A DNA stretch of 64,000 bases from an uncultured Cytophagales bacterium (lineage in GTDB: Bacteria > Bacteroidota > Bacteroidia > Cytophagales > Cyclobacteriaceae): assembly GCA_913057175.1 (NCBI GenBank), contig CAJXNP010000018.1:62001-126000 (forward strand), given 5' to 3'. The notes under the pieces were generated by a model. That model did no database searches. It saw only the letters and a program-made list of their open reading frames with translations, and was not told the DNA's origin. Made by a program: the position numbers and the translations under genes. Numbering within the stretch: position 1 is the stretch's first letter; each line of letters starts with the position of its first letter. Of the stretch, positions 1 to 7,164 are shown in pieces.

Positions 1-467
1 CATCCATTGAAGGAGGTATTTATTGGCCGGTGTTGGCTAAATTTAATCTGGCAGAAGGATATCGTGATTTTTTGTTAAACGCAAGTAGCGCAATCATCCG
101 GTTGCTCGGGTATGATACGCATATCGATGGGAAACATTTATTTATTCTTTATGGAGGTGGAATAAACCTGGGGTATTCCTGCTATGGCTTTGGAGTAATA
201 AGTGCATTAATGGCATTAATACTTGCCTATCCAAAAGAGATCAGGCAAAAGATACGTTTCGTTGTAATTGGTTTACTGGGAATTATAGTTTTAAATATCA
301 TTCGTATCATATCTTTAACGATTGTTTATACTGAAATTCCCAGGGATAACCTAAAAAATGTTGATCATCACCTGATATTTAATATCGTTGTTTACATTCT
401 TGTGTTTGGGATTTTTTTCTGGTATGTTGAAAAGGGGAAACAGCCGATTGTTGTGAATAAGGACTAA
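1..467 (+). CDS. Exosortase/archaeosortase family membrane protease, C-terminal part (5' end outside window)
   Basis: The reading frame is open to the left window edge (codons from base 3), so this is the C-terminal ~155 residues of a longer gene. It is a multi-helix membrane protein carrying the exosortase triad: Cys in the motif GYSCYGFGV (bases 180-182), Arg in LNIIRI (303-305) and His in DHHLIFN (366-371), with hydrophobic segments between and after them. Exosortases are inner-membrane transpeptidases that process proteins with a short C-terminal sorting tail and usually sit beside exopolysaccharide genes; the glycosyltransferases that follow fit this. No sorting-tail substrate was noticed in the window. 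An internal GTG at 30 would give only 145 residues and is unlikely to be the true start. Family assignment is firm; the subfamily cannot be decided from the fragment. Confidence 0.85.
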   Translation, partial: SIEGGIYWPVLAKFNLAEGYRDFLLNASSAIIRLLGYDTHIDGKHLFILYGGGINLGYSCYGFGVISALMALILAYPKEIRQKIRFVVIGLLGIIVLNIIRIISLTIVYTEIPRDNLKNVDHHLIFNIVVYILVFGIFFWYVEKGKQPIVVNKD

Positions 468-508
468 CATGATTTATACATTTTAATTAGCCATTAACAG
501 TAAGATAA

Positions 509-1501
509 TTGAAAATCACCTACTTCTTCAGAAAACAACGTCCGGAATATAATAGCATTGAAGAGCTGTTCGGAGGGATTATCAAAAGGATGGAGGAGAA
601 GGAAGAGGTAGATCAGGTTCATGTTCCATTATCCGGCGCCAAGCCATGGGTGCTTTTTAAAAATGTCAAATTTGCCAAAAAGCATCATGGAGAGATCAAT
701 CATATCACCGGGGATATCCAATACATCGGCATTGTGCTCAATGACAGGACTGTATTAACCATCCATGATGTGTATTCCGTCATTACGGGTAATTGGTTTA
801 AACGATGGTATTTACGGTATTTCTGGTTTTACTTGCCGGCAAAAAGGGTAAAATTGATCACCACCATATCGGAATATTCTAAAAATGAGCTGGTAAAAGT
901 GATTCCATTTGCAAGCCATAAAATCAAAGTCGTACACAATCCCTATCGGTTAGAGCTTCTGGAAAAAAAACGGCAATGGAAAGGCCTGAAGTTTGAATTA
1001 CCGGCGACTGTTCTGATTGTCGGAACGAAAAAAAACAAGAATTTACAAAGAATTATTCCGGCGCTAAAAGACCTGAATGTCAAAGTGAGAATACTGGGAA
1101 GGCTGAATGCAGTCATTGAAGATCTATTGAATGAAAACGAGATTGACTACACCAATTATTTTAACCTTAGCTATGATGAGGTCATTGACTTGTATTTGAA
1201 CTCTCACATACTGTGTTTCCCCTCATTGTATGAGGGTTTTGGCATGCCGATCATCGAAGCCCAGGCTTTGGGAATACCGGTTATAACTTCTAACCTGGGT
1301 GCCATGAAGGAGGTGGCAGATGGAAGCGCTTGCCTGGTGAACCCACATGATGTGAATGACATCCGGGATGCCGTGATCCGCGTCATGAACAATGGTAATT
1401 ACCGGGACTTTCTGATAGAGCAAGGCTATGAAAACATCAAGCGTTTTGATCCCGAAGAAATCGCCAATCAATACCTCGAATTGTACAGGGAGATAGTTTG
1501 A
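509..1501 (+). CDS. Glycosyltransferase family 4 (GT-B fold)
   Basis: 330 residues, with TTG as the best start 41 bp after the exosortase. It is a retaining GT-B glycosyltransferase expected to move a sugar from a nucleotide-sugar to a growing cytoplasmic glycan. The C-terminal half has the family signature SLYEGFGMPIIEAQALGIPV, whose two glutamates (E242 and E250) form the EX7E motif that contacts the donor. The sequence VGTKKNKNLQRIIPAL near residue 170 marks the start of the donor-binding Rossmann domain. Slightly short for the family (usually 350-400) because the N-terminal domain is compact. The close spacing suggests cotranscription with the exosortase gene. Donor and acceptor cannot be read from sequence. 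Confidence 0.88.
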   Translation: MKITYFFRKQRPEYNSIEELFGGIIKRMEEKEEVDQVHVPLSGAKPWVLFKNVKFAKKHHGEINHITGDIQYIGIVLNDRTVLTIHDVYSVITGNWFKRWYLRYFWFYLPAKRVKLITTISEYSKNELVKVIPFASHKIKVVHNPYRLELLEKKRQWKGLKFELPATVLIVGTKKNKNLQRIIPALKDLNVKVRILGRLNAVIEDLLNENEIDYTNYFNLSYDEVIDLYLNSHILCFPSLYEGFGMPIIEAQALGIPVITSNLGAMKEVADGSACLVNPHDVNDIRDAVIRVMNNGNYRDFLIEQGYENIKRFDPEEIANQYLELYREIV

Positions 1502-1880
1502 GTTACTTTGTCCTCTGAAGCATTAGCGTAAGAGGATATAGTTTTTGGTTTATTTAGTTGATTAAGTTATTCCACCTCTATCAGTCATCTCTGCCTCAAT
1601 CCGTCATCCCTGCCTGCCGCAGGCAGGCTGAATTTAGTTCAGGATCGTTTTCTACAAGAACCTGAAGGTTAACAATCCCTTAAGTTTCTCGCAGAAATAT
1701 TTGAGTATACCTGTCTCCATCAATCATCAGAGTCCCTTACAGGTGACTCTGATGGGGATAAGTTGCTAAGACAAAGTTAATTTACATAATTTTACGGTTT
1801 ACCGATCACTGTTCACCGTTCACTATTTACCAATTACCCTTTTATCCTCTAATTAAACAAATCACAAAAACGAGCACCTC
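1502..1880. other. Intergenic stretch with REP-like palindrome, hairpin and simple CACC-type tract
   Basis: No gene is evident. Bases 1602-1650 carry a copy of the GTCATCC...TTCAGGATCG repeat seen again at 5690-6580, with a perfect palindrome CCTGCCTGC/GCAGGCAGG at its centre (about 1610-1628). Bases 1725-1754 form a 10-bp stem CATCAGAGTC / GACTCTGATG with a 10-base loop, possibly a terminator-like or REP-like hairpin. Bases 1794-1840 are a low-complexity run of ACC/CAC words like the tracts at 4996-5098 and 58098-58172. Confidence 0.6.
1602..1650. repeat. REP-like intergenic repeat (GTCATCC...CAGGATCG family)
   Basis: Begins CGTCATCCCTGCC, contains a perfect inverted repeat CCTGCCTGC/GCAGGCAGG, and ends TTCAGGATCGTTT. 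The same head (GTCATCC) and tail (AGGATCGTTTC) recur in the repeats around the GIY-YIG gene downstream. Confidence 0.6.
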
Positions 1881-3008
1881 TTGGCTCCCTGCATCTTCAT
1901 TTTCTACGATTATTTTCCCCCTGCTTACAAAGCTGGTGGCCCCATTCGGTCCATTGATAACCTGGTGAAACTATTGGGAGATGAGATTCGGTTTTACATT
2001 TATACCACCTGCAAAGACCTCGATGGAACCAAATTAGATGTCAAGACGGATCAGTGGGTTAACTATAATAATTTGGCTAAAGTGTTTTATGCTTCAAGTG
2101 TAAAACAAAATTTAAATTCGGTAAGGCAATTAATAAAGGAAATAGAGCCAACAAAGCTATACATCAACGGGATGTTTTCATTGTTGTCAGCGGTTTACCC
2201 TCTTATAGCAGCCAGAAGACTAAACATTCCAGTTGTATTTGCCCCTCGGGGAATGTTGCAGGCAGGGGCGTTGAAGTTAAAATCCACAAAAAAGAAGGTC
2301 TATCTCGTTGCATTAAGATTCATGGTAAAGGGATTGAATATAACCTGGCATGCAACAGATTCTGTAGAAGCTGAGGATATTAAAAGAAATGTAGGGAAGA
2401 ATATCAATGTTTTTGAAGTCGGAAATGTTCCACAATTGACTAATCATGCGGGTGTTGGAAAGAAGAATGATTGTGTAAAATTTGTGACACTTTCCCTCAT
2501 TGCAAGGAAAAAGAACATAGGTCAGTTCCTATCAACACTTAGCGACCTGAAGGAGCTAAATGGAAAATACGAGTATCACATATTTGGTCCGGTAAAAGAT
2601 GAGGAATACATGAATGAGCTGAAACAGATTATTGATGCTTTAAAAATGAAAAATATTTATTTCCACGGACCCCTTTCACCCGAAATGGTGAATGATAAAT
2701 TGACGGAATTTGATTTCTTTGTTTTGCCCACATTGGGAGAAAACTTCGGCCACGCCATCTTTGAAGCATTGAGTGCCGGTCTGCCGGTAATCATCAGCGA
2801 TCAGACTCCCTGGAGGAACCTCGAATCAAAAAAAGCAGGTTGGGATGTGTCTTTGAAAAATGGAAGCGAATTGAGGACAGCAATCAAAAAGGCGATTGAC
2901 ATGACTCCCCAGGATTATTTACAGTGGAGTCAGTCAGCAAGGGAATTAGCAGAATCATATGTGAAACAGGCAAAATTGAAGGAGAAGTATTTGGAGTTGT
3001 TTGGTTAG
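1881..3008 (+). CDS. Glycosyltransferase family 4 (GT-B fold)
   Basis: 375 residues with a TTG start; the protein opens with a hydrophobic strand and the acceptor-domain loop YFPPAYKAGGPIRS, a typical glycine-rich GT4 N-terminus. The C-terminal half has LPTLGENFGHAIFEALSAG, the EX7E donor-site motif with E287 and E295, and a preceding TLSLIARKKNIGQFL segment that starts the second Rossmann fold. Expected to add one sugar to a lipid-linked glycan in the cytoplasm. It is isolated by 380 bp of repeat-rich DNA on each side, so it may have its own promoter. Length is normal for GT4. Which sugar it transfers is unknown. Confidence 0.88.
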   Translation: MAPCIFIFYDYFPPAYKAGGPIRSIDNLVKLLGDEIRFYIYTTCKDLDGTKLDVKTDQWVNYNNLAKVFYASSVKQNLNSVRQLIKEIEPTKLYINGMFSLLSAVYPLIAARRLNIPVVFAPRGMLQAGALKLKSTKKKVYLVALRFMVKGLNITWHATDSVEAEDIKRNVGKNINVFEVGNVPQLTNHAGVGKKNDCVKFVTLSLIARKKNIGQFLSTLSDLKELNGKYEYHIFGPVKDEEYMNELKQIIDALKMKNIYFHGPLSPEMVNDKLTEFDFFVLPTLGENFGHAIFEALSAGLPVIISDQTPWRNLESKKAGWDVSLKNGSELRTAIKKAIDMTPQDYLQWSQSARELAESYVKQAKLKEKYLELFG

Positions 3009-3386
3009 TAATAACCTCATCTAAATATCTAGAAAAGTGGATACTCTTCAGGGCAAATGCATTTACAACCAAATAGTGTAAACTGTCAATTTTATTCTTT
3101 TAAAAACACCAATATTCCCTCCCGATAGCTATCGGGAAAAGGGCTGTAATGCTATTAGGTTAAGACAATATTGTGTCCCTCTCTCGGAGAGGGTTAGGGA
3201 TAGGTCGTAAAATAATCCCTTAACTTAATAGCATTGGAAAGGTGTGGAGGGATATGTTGTTCAAAAAACCTGTTTTTAAAGGATAAAAATTTTTAAATGC
3301 GTTTACATAGAATACGCATTAATTAATTGCTTGATGATAAGAATGTTATGGCGTATATTATTTTAGAAAAAATATAATTTCAGATC
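3009..3386. other. Intergenic stretch containing a nested palindromic element
   Basis: No supported gene. The main content is a 144-bp nested inverted repeat at 3112-3255. The rest is AT-rich, and the last ~120 bases before the SRAP gene are a plausible promoter region without a clear consensus match. Confidence 0.5.
3112..3255. repeat. Nested palindromic element
   Basis: Arms read inward. ATATTCCCTC (3112-3121) pairs with GAGGGATAT (3247-3255) with one bulge. CCCGATAGCTATCGGG (3121-3136) is a local palindrome. The block 3147-3164 (TAATGCTATTAGGTTAAG) pairs with 3219-3235 (CTTAACTTAATAGCATT) with small bulges. CCCTCTC-TC-GGAGAGGG (3177-3193) is an internal hairpin. The internal GGAGAGGGTTAGGGATAGG resembles the repeats flanking the DUF559 gene at 6641-6700. 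Confidence 0.65.
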
Positions 3387-4175
3387 ATGTGTTACGACGC
3401 CTATAGCCAAACGTTAAGCAAGAACAAATATGCCAAAAGATATGGCGCATCAGAGGATGATGTCGATGAATTGGAACGTCAATTACAGGTTTTTGAAGAA
3501 AAGCACTTGTTCAAGCCTAATTTTCATACGAATGGATTTCAACATCTGGACCTCCTGGTAATTGCAAACGACGATCCGAAAAAATTTCAATATCAGCAAT
3601 GGGGGTTGATCCCATTTTGGGTGAAGGATGAAGATTCGGCGGGAAAAATTCAAAATCAAACCATCAATGCCCGGGGAGAGACAATATTCGAAAAACCATC
3701 TTTTCGCGAGCCGGCGAAGAAGCGCCGTTGTATTATTTTTCTGGATGGATTTTTTGAACATCATCATTACAAAGGCAAAACGTATCCCTATCTGATAAAA
3801 TTTAAAAATAATGATCCTATGTTGATGGGCGGCATATGGGATGCCTGGATAAATAAAGAAACGGGTGAAGAGGTCAAAACAGTCAGCATCGTAACGACCA
3901 GTGCAAATCCAATCATGGCCAGAATCCATAATAATCCAAAGTTAAAAGAGCCCCGTATGCCATTAATCTTGAGTGACGAATCTAAAGACACCTGGCTTTT
4001 TGGGGAGAAAGAAGACGTTCAATCCATTGTAAAGCCTTATCCTGAAGATGAACTGGAATACTTTACTGTTAGGAGACTAAGAGGAAAGGAAGCTATTGGC
4101 AATGTCCCGGAAGCACTGGAAGAATTCAAATATCCGGAATTGGATGTTACTGGTGGGCAAACTTCTTTATTCTGA
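3387..4175 (+). CDS. SOS response-associated peptidase (SRAP / HMCES / YedK family)
   Basis: 262 residues. SRAP proteins form a DNA-protein crosslink through Cys2 at abasic sites in single-stranded DNA and so shield them. The start is fixed by the invariant Met-Cys (MCYDAYSQ), since Cys2 must become the N-terminus after Met removal. Other family marks are visible: NARGETI with N94 and R96, the catalytic Glu in LDGFFEH (E124), and the active-site His H181 with the RMP element at 190-192. The length fits the family. It has no obvious link to glycan synthesis and probably lies here by chance between repeat-rich spacers; its own promoter is likely. Assignment is secure; the exact role in this organism is inferred from the family. 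Confidence 0.92.
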   Translation: MCYDAYSQTLSKNKYAKRYGASEDDVDELERQLQVFEEKHLFKPNFHTNGFQHLDLLVIANDDPKKFQYQQWGLIPFWVKDEDSAGKIQNQTINARGETIFEKPSFREPAKKRRCIIFLDGFFEHHHYKGKTYPYLIKFKNNDPMLMGGIWDAWINKETGEEVKTVSIVTTSANPIMARIHNNPKLKEPRMPLILSDESKDTWLFGEKEDVQSIVKPYPEDELEYFTVRRLRGKEAIGNVPEALEEFKYPELDVTGGQTSLF

Positions 4176-4219
4176 TAATATTTATTTGAGTAATTTGAAT
4201 TTAATTCATTTTTTATTTC

Positions 4220-4846
4220 TTGAAAACAGACCTTTCCAAATACAACAACTCCTGGTATAACCCCGGAGCGGGAGCCATAAAGAGAACGCTGTGGTATTTT
4301 GTCCATGCCATTTTCATTCAGTCCTCACTTTTCCCTATTAGCTCTTTGAAAGTTTTTCTTTTGCGAATGTTCGGGGCAAAGATTGGAAGGGGAGTGAATA
4401 TTAAACCATCGGTTACAATTAAGTACCCCTGGTTGTTAGAAGTTGGCAATCATTGCTGGATCGGGGAAAATGTCTGGATCGATAACCTGGCAAAAGTGAT
4501 ATTGGGAGATAATGTCTGCCTTTCCCAGGGATGCATGCTGCTAACCGGCAATCACAATTACAAAAGCCCGACATTTGACCTGATGGTAAAACCCATTACA
4601 CTGGAAGATGGGGTTTGGATTGGAGCTCAAGCAGTGATTTGCCCAGGGGTTGTTTGCCATTCCCACAGCATCTTATCCGTTGGATCCGTAGCGACAAGCA
4701 ATCTGGAAGCTTACAAAATTTACCAGGGAAATCCGGCAGTAATGGTAAGAGAAAGATCATTTATAGCAGAGGGCAGAGGAACCCTGAGATCTGAACAAGA
4801 GAAAACCAGAAAACCCGCAACTGGTAACTCGCAACCGGAATCATGA
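4220..4846 (+). CDS. WcaF-type putative colanic acid acetyltransferase (left-handed beta-helix)
   Basis: 208 residues from TTG at 4220. It is an acetyl-CoA-dependent O-acetyltransferase acting on an exopolysaccharide sugar. The N-terminus (SWYNPGAGAIKRTLWYFVHA) is typical of the WcaF group. Hexapeptide repeats run from about residue 55 to 165, with catalytic-type His in the TGNHNY segment and the usual cap YQGNPAVMVRER. The last ~25 residues after the cap (SEQEKTRKPATGNSQPES) are low complexity and are encoded by GAGCAGAGGGCAGAG- and AACTGGTAACTCGCAAC-like DNA of the kind seen between genes elsewhere (58066-58100). Family members are usually near 180 residues, so this tail looks acquired. Its stop overlaps the start of the next GT2 gene (ATGA). 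Confidence 0.88.
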   Translation: MKTDLSKYNNSWYNPGAGAIKRTLWYFVHAIFIQSSLFPISSLKVFLLRMFGAKIGRGVNIKPSVTIKYPWLLEVGNHCWIGENVWIDNLAKVILGDNVCLSQGCMLLTGNHNYKSPTFDLMVKPITLEDGVWIGAQAVICPGVVCHSHSILSVGSVATSNLEAYKIYQGNPAVMVRERSFIAEGRGTLRSEQEKTRKPATGNSQPES

Positions 4847-5676
4847 AACTCTCCATCATCACCGTTTGCTACAATGCCGCATCAACCATCGAAGATGCCA
4901 TCAAGTCCGTACTATCCCAGGATTACCCGGATATCGAATACATTGTGATTGACGGCAACTCCACCGATGGCACCCAAAAGATAATAGAAAAGTATACCCA
5001 ATCAACCAATTGCAAAATCACAAAATCACCAGATCACCCAAACACCAGATCACCCAATCACCCAATCACCCAATCGCCAAATAACCAAATATCAAAATGT
5101 CTCTCCGAACCCGACGAAGGCATTTATGATGCCATGAACAAGGGAATATCCATGGCGACCGGCGAGGTGGTGGGAATATTGAATGCCGACGATTTTTATG
5201 CCGACGATTCCATTCTCTCCCAGGTAATGGAATTATTTCAAAAACCAGCGATAGATGCCGTATTCGGGGATTTAATATTCGTCGATCCGAATGACCTGGA
5301 TAAGACAGTAAGGTCCTATCGATCGCACAACTGGCACCCTGACAAATTCAGCAAGGGTTACATGCCGGCCCATCCGACATTTTTCGTAAGAAGAAGGTAC
5401 TACGAGAAATTTGGTTTGTTTGAAACGGACTATGAAATAGCAGCCGATTACGAAATGCTGATCCGTCTGCTCTATGTCCATAAACTAAATTACATGTATT
5501 TACCCCTGGTAATGGTGAAGATGCGAAAAGGTGGAGTGAGCAGCCGGGGAATAAAAAGCAACATCACACTGAATAACGAAATTATCAGGGCCTGCCGAAA
5601 GCATGGTATCAAAACCAGTGCTTTCAAGATCTACCCCAAGTATTTCAGAAAAATCTTTGAGCTGATCAATTTTTAA
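4843..5676 (+). CDS. Glycosyltransferase family 2 with an in-frame simple-repeat insert
   Basis: 277 residues, ATG overlapping the TGA of the acetyltransferase gene by 4 bp, so translationally coupled. It is an inverting GT-A glycosyltransferase. The N-terminus has SIITVCYNAASTIEDAI, the nucleotide-binding segment IEYIVIDGNSTDGT, the family motif LSEPDEGIYDAMNKG and the metal-binding NADD at 114-117; a later YEIAADYEMLIRLL matches the acceptor-side helix. Between residue 52 and about 86 lies a Pro/Ser/Asn/His-rich run encoded by repeated ATCACCCA-type DNA (4996-5098). Relatives normally pass from the KY of the binding domain to the SEPD motif in a few residues, so this is an insertion in a surface loop. 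Activity probably survives, but this is inference. Confidence 0.9.
   Translation: MKLSIITVCYNAASTIEDAIKSVLSQDYPDIEYIVIDGNSTDGTQKIIEKYTQSTNCKITKSPDHPNTRSPNHPITQSPNNQISKCLSEPDEGIYDAMNKGISMATGEVVGILNADDFYADDSILSQVMELFQKPAIDAVFGDLIFVDPNDLDKTVRSYRSHNWHPDKFSKGYMPAHPTFFVRRRYYEKFGLFETDYEIAADYEMLIRLLYVHKLNYMYLPLVMVKMRKGGVSSRGIKSNITLNNEIIRACRKHGIKTSAFKIYPKYFRKIFELINF
4996..5098. repeat. Simple ATCACCCA/ATCACCAG tract inside the GT2 gene
   Basis: A run of imperfect 7-9 base units (AATCACC, AGATCACCC, CAATCACCC, CAATCGCC) maintained in frame with the glycosyltransferase. Similar words fill noncoding DNA at 1794-1840 and 58098-58172, so this looks like a mobile or slippage-born intergenic tract that became coding. 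Confidence 0.75.
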
Positions 5677-5690
5677 ATACCCAAATGAAA

Positions 5691-5845
5691 GTCATCCTGT
5701 CCGCTAGCCGGCGGATCAGGATCGTTTCCCGGAATTACAATAAGGTTAAACCATAAAATTTCACTTGGTCGAAGCTTCAACGAAACTATTAAAAGGTCAA
5801 ATTCAGAGAACTTTTGAAACGATCCTGAATCAAGTTCAGAATCAC
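5691..5845. repeat. Composite REP-like unit 1 (upstream of GIY-YIG gene)
   Basis: Begins GTCATCCTGTCCGCTAGC, continues AGGATCGTTTC, then a middle with TTTCACTTGGTCGAAGC, and ends GAAACGATCCTGAATCAAG followed by TTCAGAATC. Head and tail pair as inverted repeats (GGATCGTTTC / GAAACGATCC). It aligns along its length with units at 6289 and 6432. Confidence 0.75.
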
Positions 5846-5856
5846 AAAAAAATAGT

Positions 5857-5888
5857 GTCATCCTGAATTCATTTCAGGATCGGTCACC
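5857..5888. repeat. Short REP-like hairpin
   Basis: GTCATCCTGAATTCATTTCA..: the stem ATCCTGAA (5860-5867) pairs with TTCAGGAT (5873-5880) around a 5-base loop. Same GTCATCCTG...CAGGATCG family; lies 50 bp before the GIY-YIG start. Confidence 0.7.
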
Positions 5889-5937
5889 TATAGGTCAAAC
5901 AGCTTATCCATTTTCCCAATCTTAAATTGTAGGCATC

Positions 5938-6243
5938 TTGAAACAAGGCATTACATACATTCTAAGCAATAAAAACCGAACAGTTTTCTACATTGGAGTG
6001 ACAGAGGATGTTGTTCAAAGGCTTTACGAACATCGATATGAAAATGGCAGCGAATTTACATCAAAATACAATTGTTTTGATTTGGTTTATTATGAAACCC
6101 ATGATTCGATGAATGCCGCAATAGCAAGGGAAAAACAACTGAAAAATTGGCGTAGAGAATGGAAGATTAATTTAATAAACTCCATAAACCCGGAAATGGT
6201 GGATCTATCTGAAGAAGTTGACTCAGATCCTTATCCACACTAA
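5938..6243 (+). CDS. Small GIY-YIG nuclease superfamily protein
   Basis: 101 residues from TTG. It is a single GIY-YIG domain, a metal-dependent DNA endonuclease fold found in homing enzymes and UvrC. Visible signature: ITYILSNKNRTVFYIGVTED, with Tyr7 and the YIG variant FYIG (18-20), catalytic-type Arg28 in the QRLYEH helix, and the metal-binding Glu65 in the motif AREKQLKNW, followed by Asn81. There is no partner domain, and the length matches the small GIY-YIG proteins common in Bacteroidota. It is flanked by one composite palindromic unit upstream (5691-5845) and two downstream (6289-6420, 6432-6580), plus a hairpin 50 bp before the start. This suggests it belongs to a repeat-associated mobile unit rather than to the glycan operon. 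The biological target is unknown. Confidence 0.85.
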   Translation: MKQGITYILSNKNRTVFYIGVTEDVVQRLYEHRYENGSEFTSKYNCFDLVYYETHDSMNAAIAREKQLKNWRREWKINLINSINPEMVDLSEEVDSDPYPH

Positions 6244-6288
6244 ACATTTGTTTTCCTTTGCTGAGCAGTCATCCTGATCCTCCTGGTA

Positions 6289-6420
6289 GTCATCCTGTCC
6301 GCCAGCCTTTAGATTTACAAAATAAGATGAAACCTTAAAAATTCATTTTCTCGAAGCTATTAGCGAAACGGTCAAGGATAAGTAACCATTCAACCGATGC
6401 TGAAACGAGTTCAGCATGAC
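6289..6420. repeat. Composite REP-like unit 2 (downstream of GIY-YIG gene)
   Basis: Starts GTCATCCTGTCCGCCAGCC, contains the middle block ATTCATTTTCTCGAAGC, and ends with hairpin ATGCTGAA (6397-6404) / TTCAGCAT (6410-6417). A truncated extra head GTCATCCTGATCC precedes it at 6268. Confidence 0.72.
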
Positions 6421-6431
6421 AAAAAACCATA

Positions 6432-6580
6432 GTCATCCTGTCTGCCAGCCGGCGGATCAGAATCGTTTCCTAAAGTGTCAGTAAGGCTAAACCTTAAATT
6501 TCACTTGATCGAAGCTATTAAAAGGCCGACTTCAGATAACTACTAAACCGATCCTGAATTACCGAAACGAGTTCATCACA
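6432..6580. repeat. Composite REP-like unit 3 (downstream of GIY-YIG gene)
   Basis: Same order of blocks as unit 1: GTCATCCTGTCTGCCAGCC, AATCGTTTCC, GTAAGGCTAAACC, ATTTCACTTGATCGAAGC, CCGATCCTGAATTACC, GAAACGAGTTCATCAC. Direct orientation relative to units 1 and 2; 11 bp separate units 2 and 3. Confidence 0.75.
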
Positions 6581-6592
6581 GGCAAGCCTCGT

Positions 6593-6617
6593 CTGCCTGC
6601 AGGCCATAGCCGTCAGG
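6593..6617. repeat. Outer inverted repeat, left arm, of the DUF559 cassette
   Basis: 25 bases beginning CTGCCTGCAGG and ending TAGCCGTCAGG. Its exact reverse complement is at 7272-7296 on the other side of the DUF559 gene. Confidence 0.85.
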
Positions 6618-6640
6618 TTAAACGCCATGAGCCATAAACG

Positions 6641-6700
6641 CTCTACTCCCCCTTGCGAGATGGGAAGTGCGCTGGAGAAGGGGGTTGGGGGGATGATTCT
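6641..6700. repeat. Inner inverted repeat, left arm, of the DUF559 cassette
   Basis: CTCCCCCTTG at 6646-6655, then an 18-base variable core, then AGAAGGGGGTTGGGGGGATGAT. It is itself a hairpin (CCCCCTT/AAGGGGG). The same arrangement appears reversed at 7161-7219. Confidence 0.75.
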
Positions 6701-6792
6701 GAAAATTCTAAACAAAAGGAATTTTTTGACTATTATATGTCGATCATTTCACAAGTGTTGTATCTTAAGATGTCAATCGAAATTTTCATGTA

Positions 6793-7164
6793 TTGAGTAA
6801 TAACAATCATTATAATAAAATGCTCAAAGGTCTTGCCCGGGGACTAAGAAAGTGCTCGACAAAAGCTGAAATTATACTCTGGACGGACCTTCTCAGGGCA
6901 AAATCCATGCGCGGATATCCATTTTTGCGCCAAAGACCCATCGGTAAATATATTGTTGATTTTTTCTCAAAGGAACTAAAGCTTGTTATTGAGTTAGACG
7001 GGATAACCCATGAATATAAACAAAGAGAAGATAAGGAAAAGGATGTTTATCTCATGAAAATGGGGTATAAGGTTTTGAGATTTGAGGATGATGAAGTGCT
7101 TAATCACATGGACGTTGTGGCTATGCAGATAGAAGATTATATTGACCAATTTGAAGATGAATGA
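6793..7164 (+). CDS. DUF559 (Vsr/restriction-like) endonuclease-domain protein in an inverted-repeat cassette
   Basis: 123 residues from TTG. DUF559 proteins have a Vsr-like PD-(D/E)XK nuclease fold. The signature is clear: RKCSTKAEIILWTDLL with Glu26, then FLRQRPIGKYIVDFF with Asp56, LVIELDGITHE with Glu67 and Asp69 and His73, and the tail GYKVLRFEDDEVL. Length is typical (110-130). The gene is bracketed by two nested pairs of inverted repeats: outer 25-bp arms at 6593-6617 and 7272-7296, and inner C5/G5 hairpins at 6641-6700 and 7161-7219, the latter overlapping the stop codon. It has no link to glycan synthesis and looks like the nuclease of a small palindrome-bracketed mobile cassette of about 700 bp. 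Target and mobility are inference. Confidence 0.85.
   Translation: MSNNNHYNKMLKGLARGLRKCSTKAEIILWTDLLRAKSMRGYPFLRQRPIGKYIVDFFSKELKLVIELDGITHEYKQREDKEKDVYLMKMGYKVLRFEDDEVLNHMDVVAMQIEDYIDQFEDE

Larger units (their letters stand above)
6244..6792. other. Repeat island between GIY-YIG and DUF559 genes
   Basis: No gene supported in 549 bp. It holds two composite REP-like units (6289-6420 and 6432-6580), then the left arm of the inverted repeats that bracket the DUF559 gene (6593-6617 and 6641-6700), then about 90 AT-rich bases that may carry the DUF559 promoter. Confidence 0.6.

Noticed and set aside
3483-3929. 148-codon minus-strand frame opposite the SRAP gene
   Set aside because: Shadow of a gene with intact Cys2, Glu and His active site.
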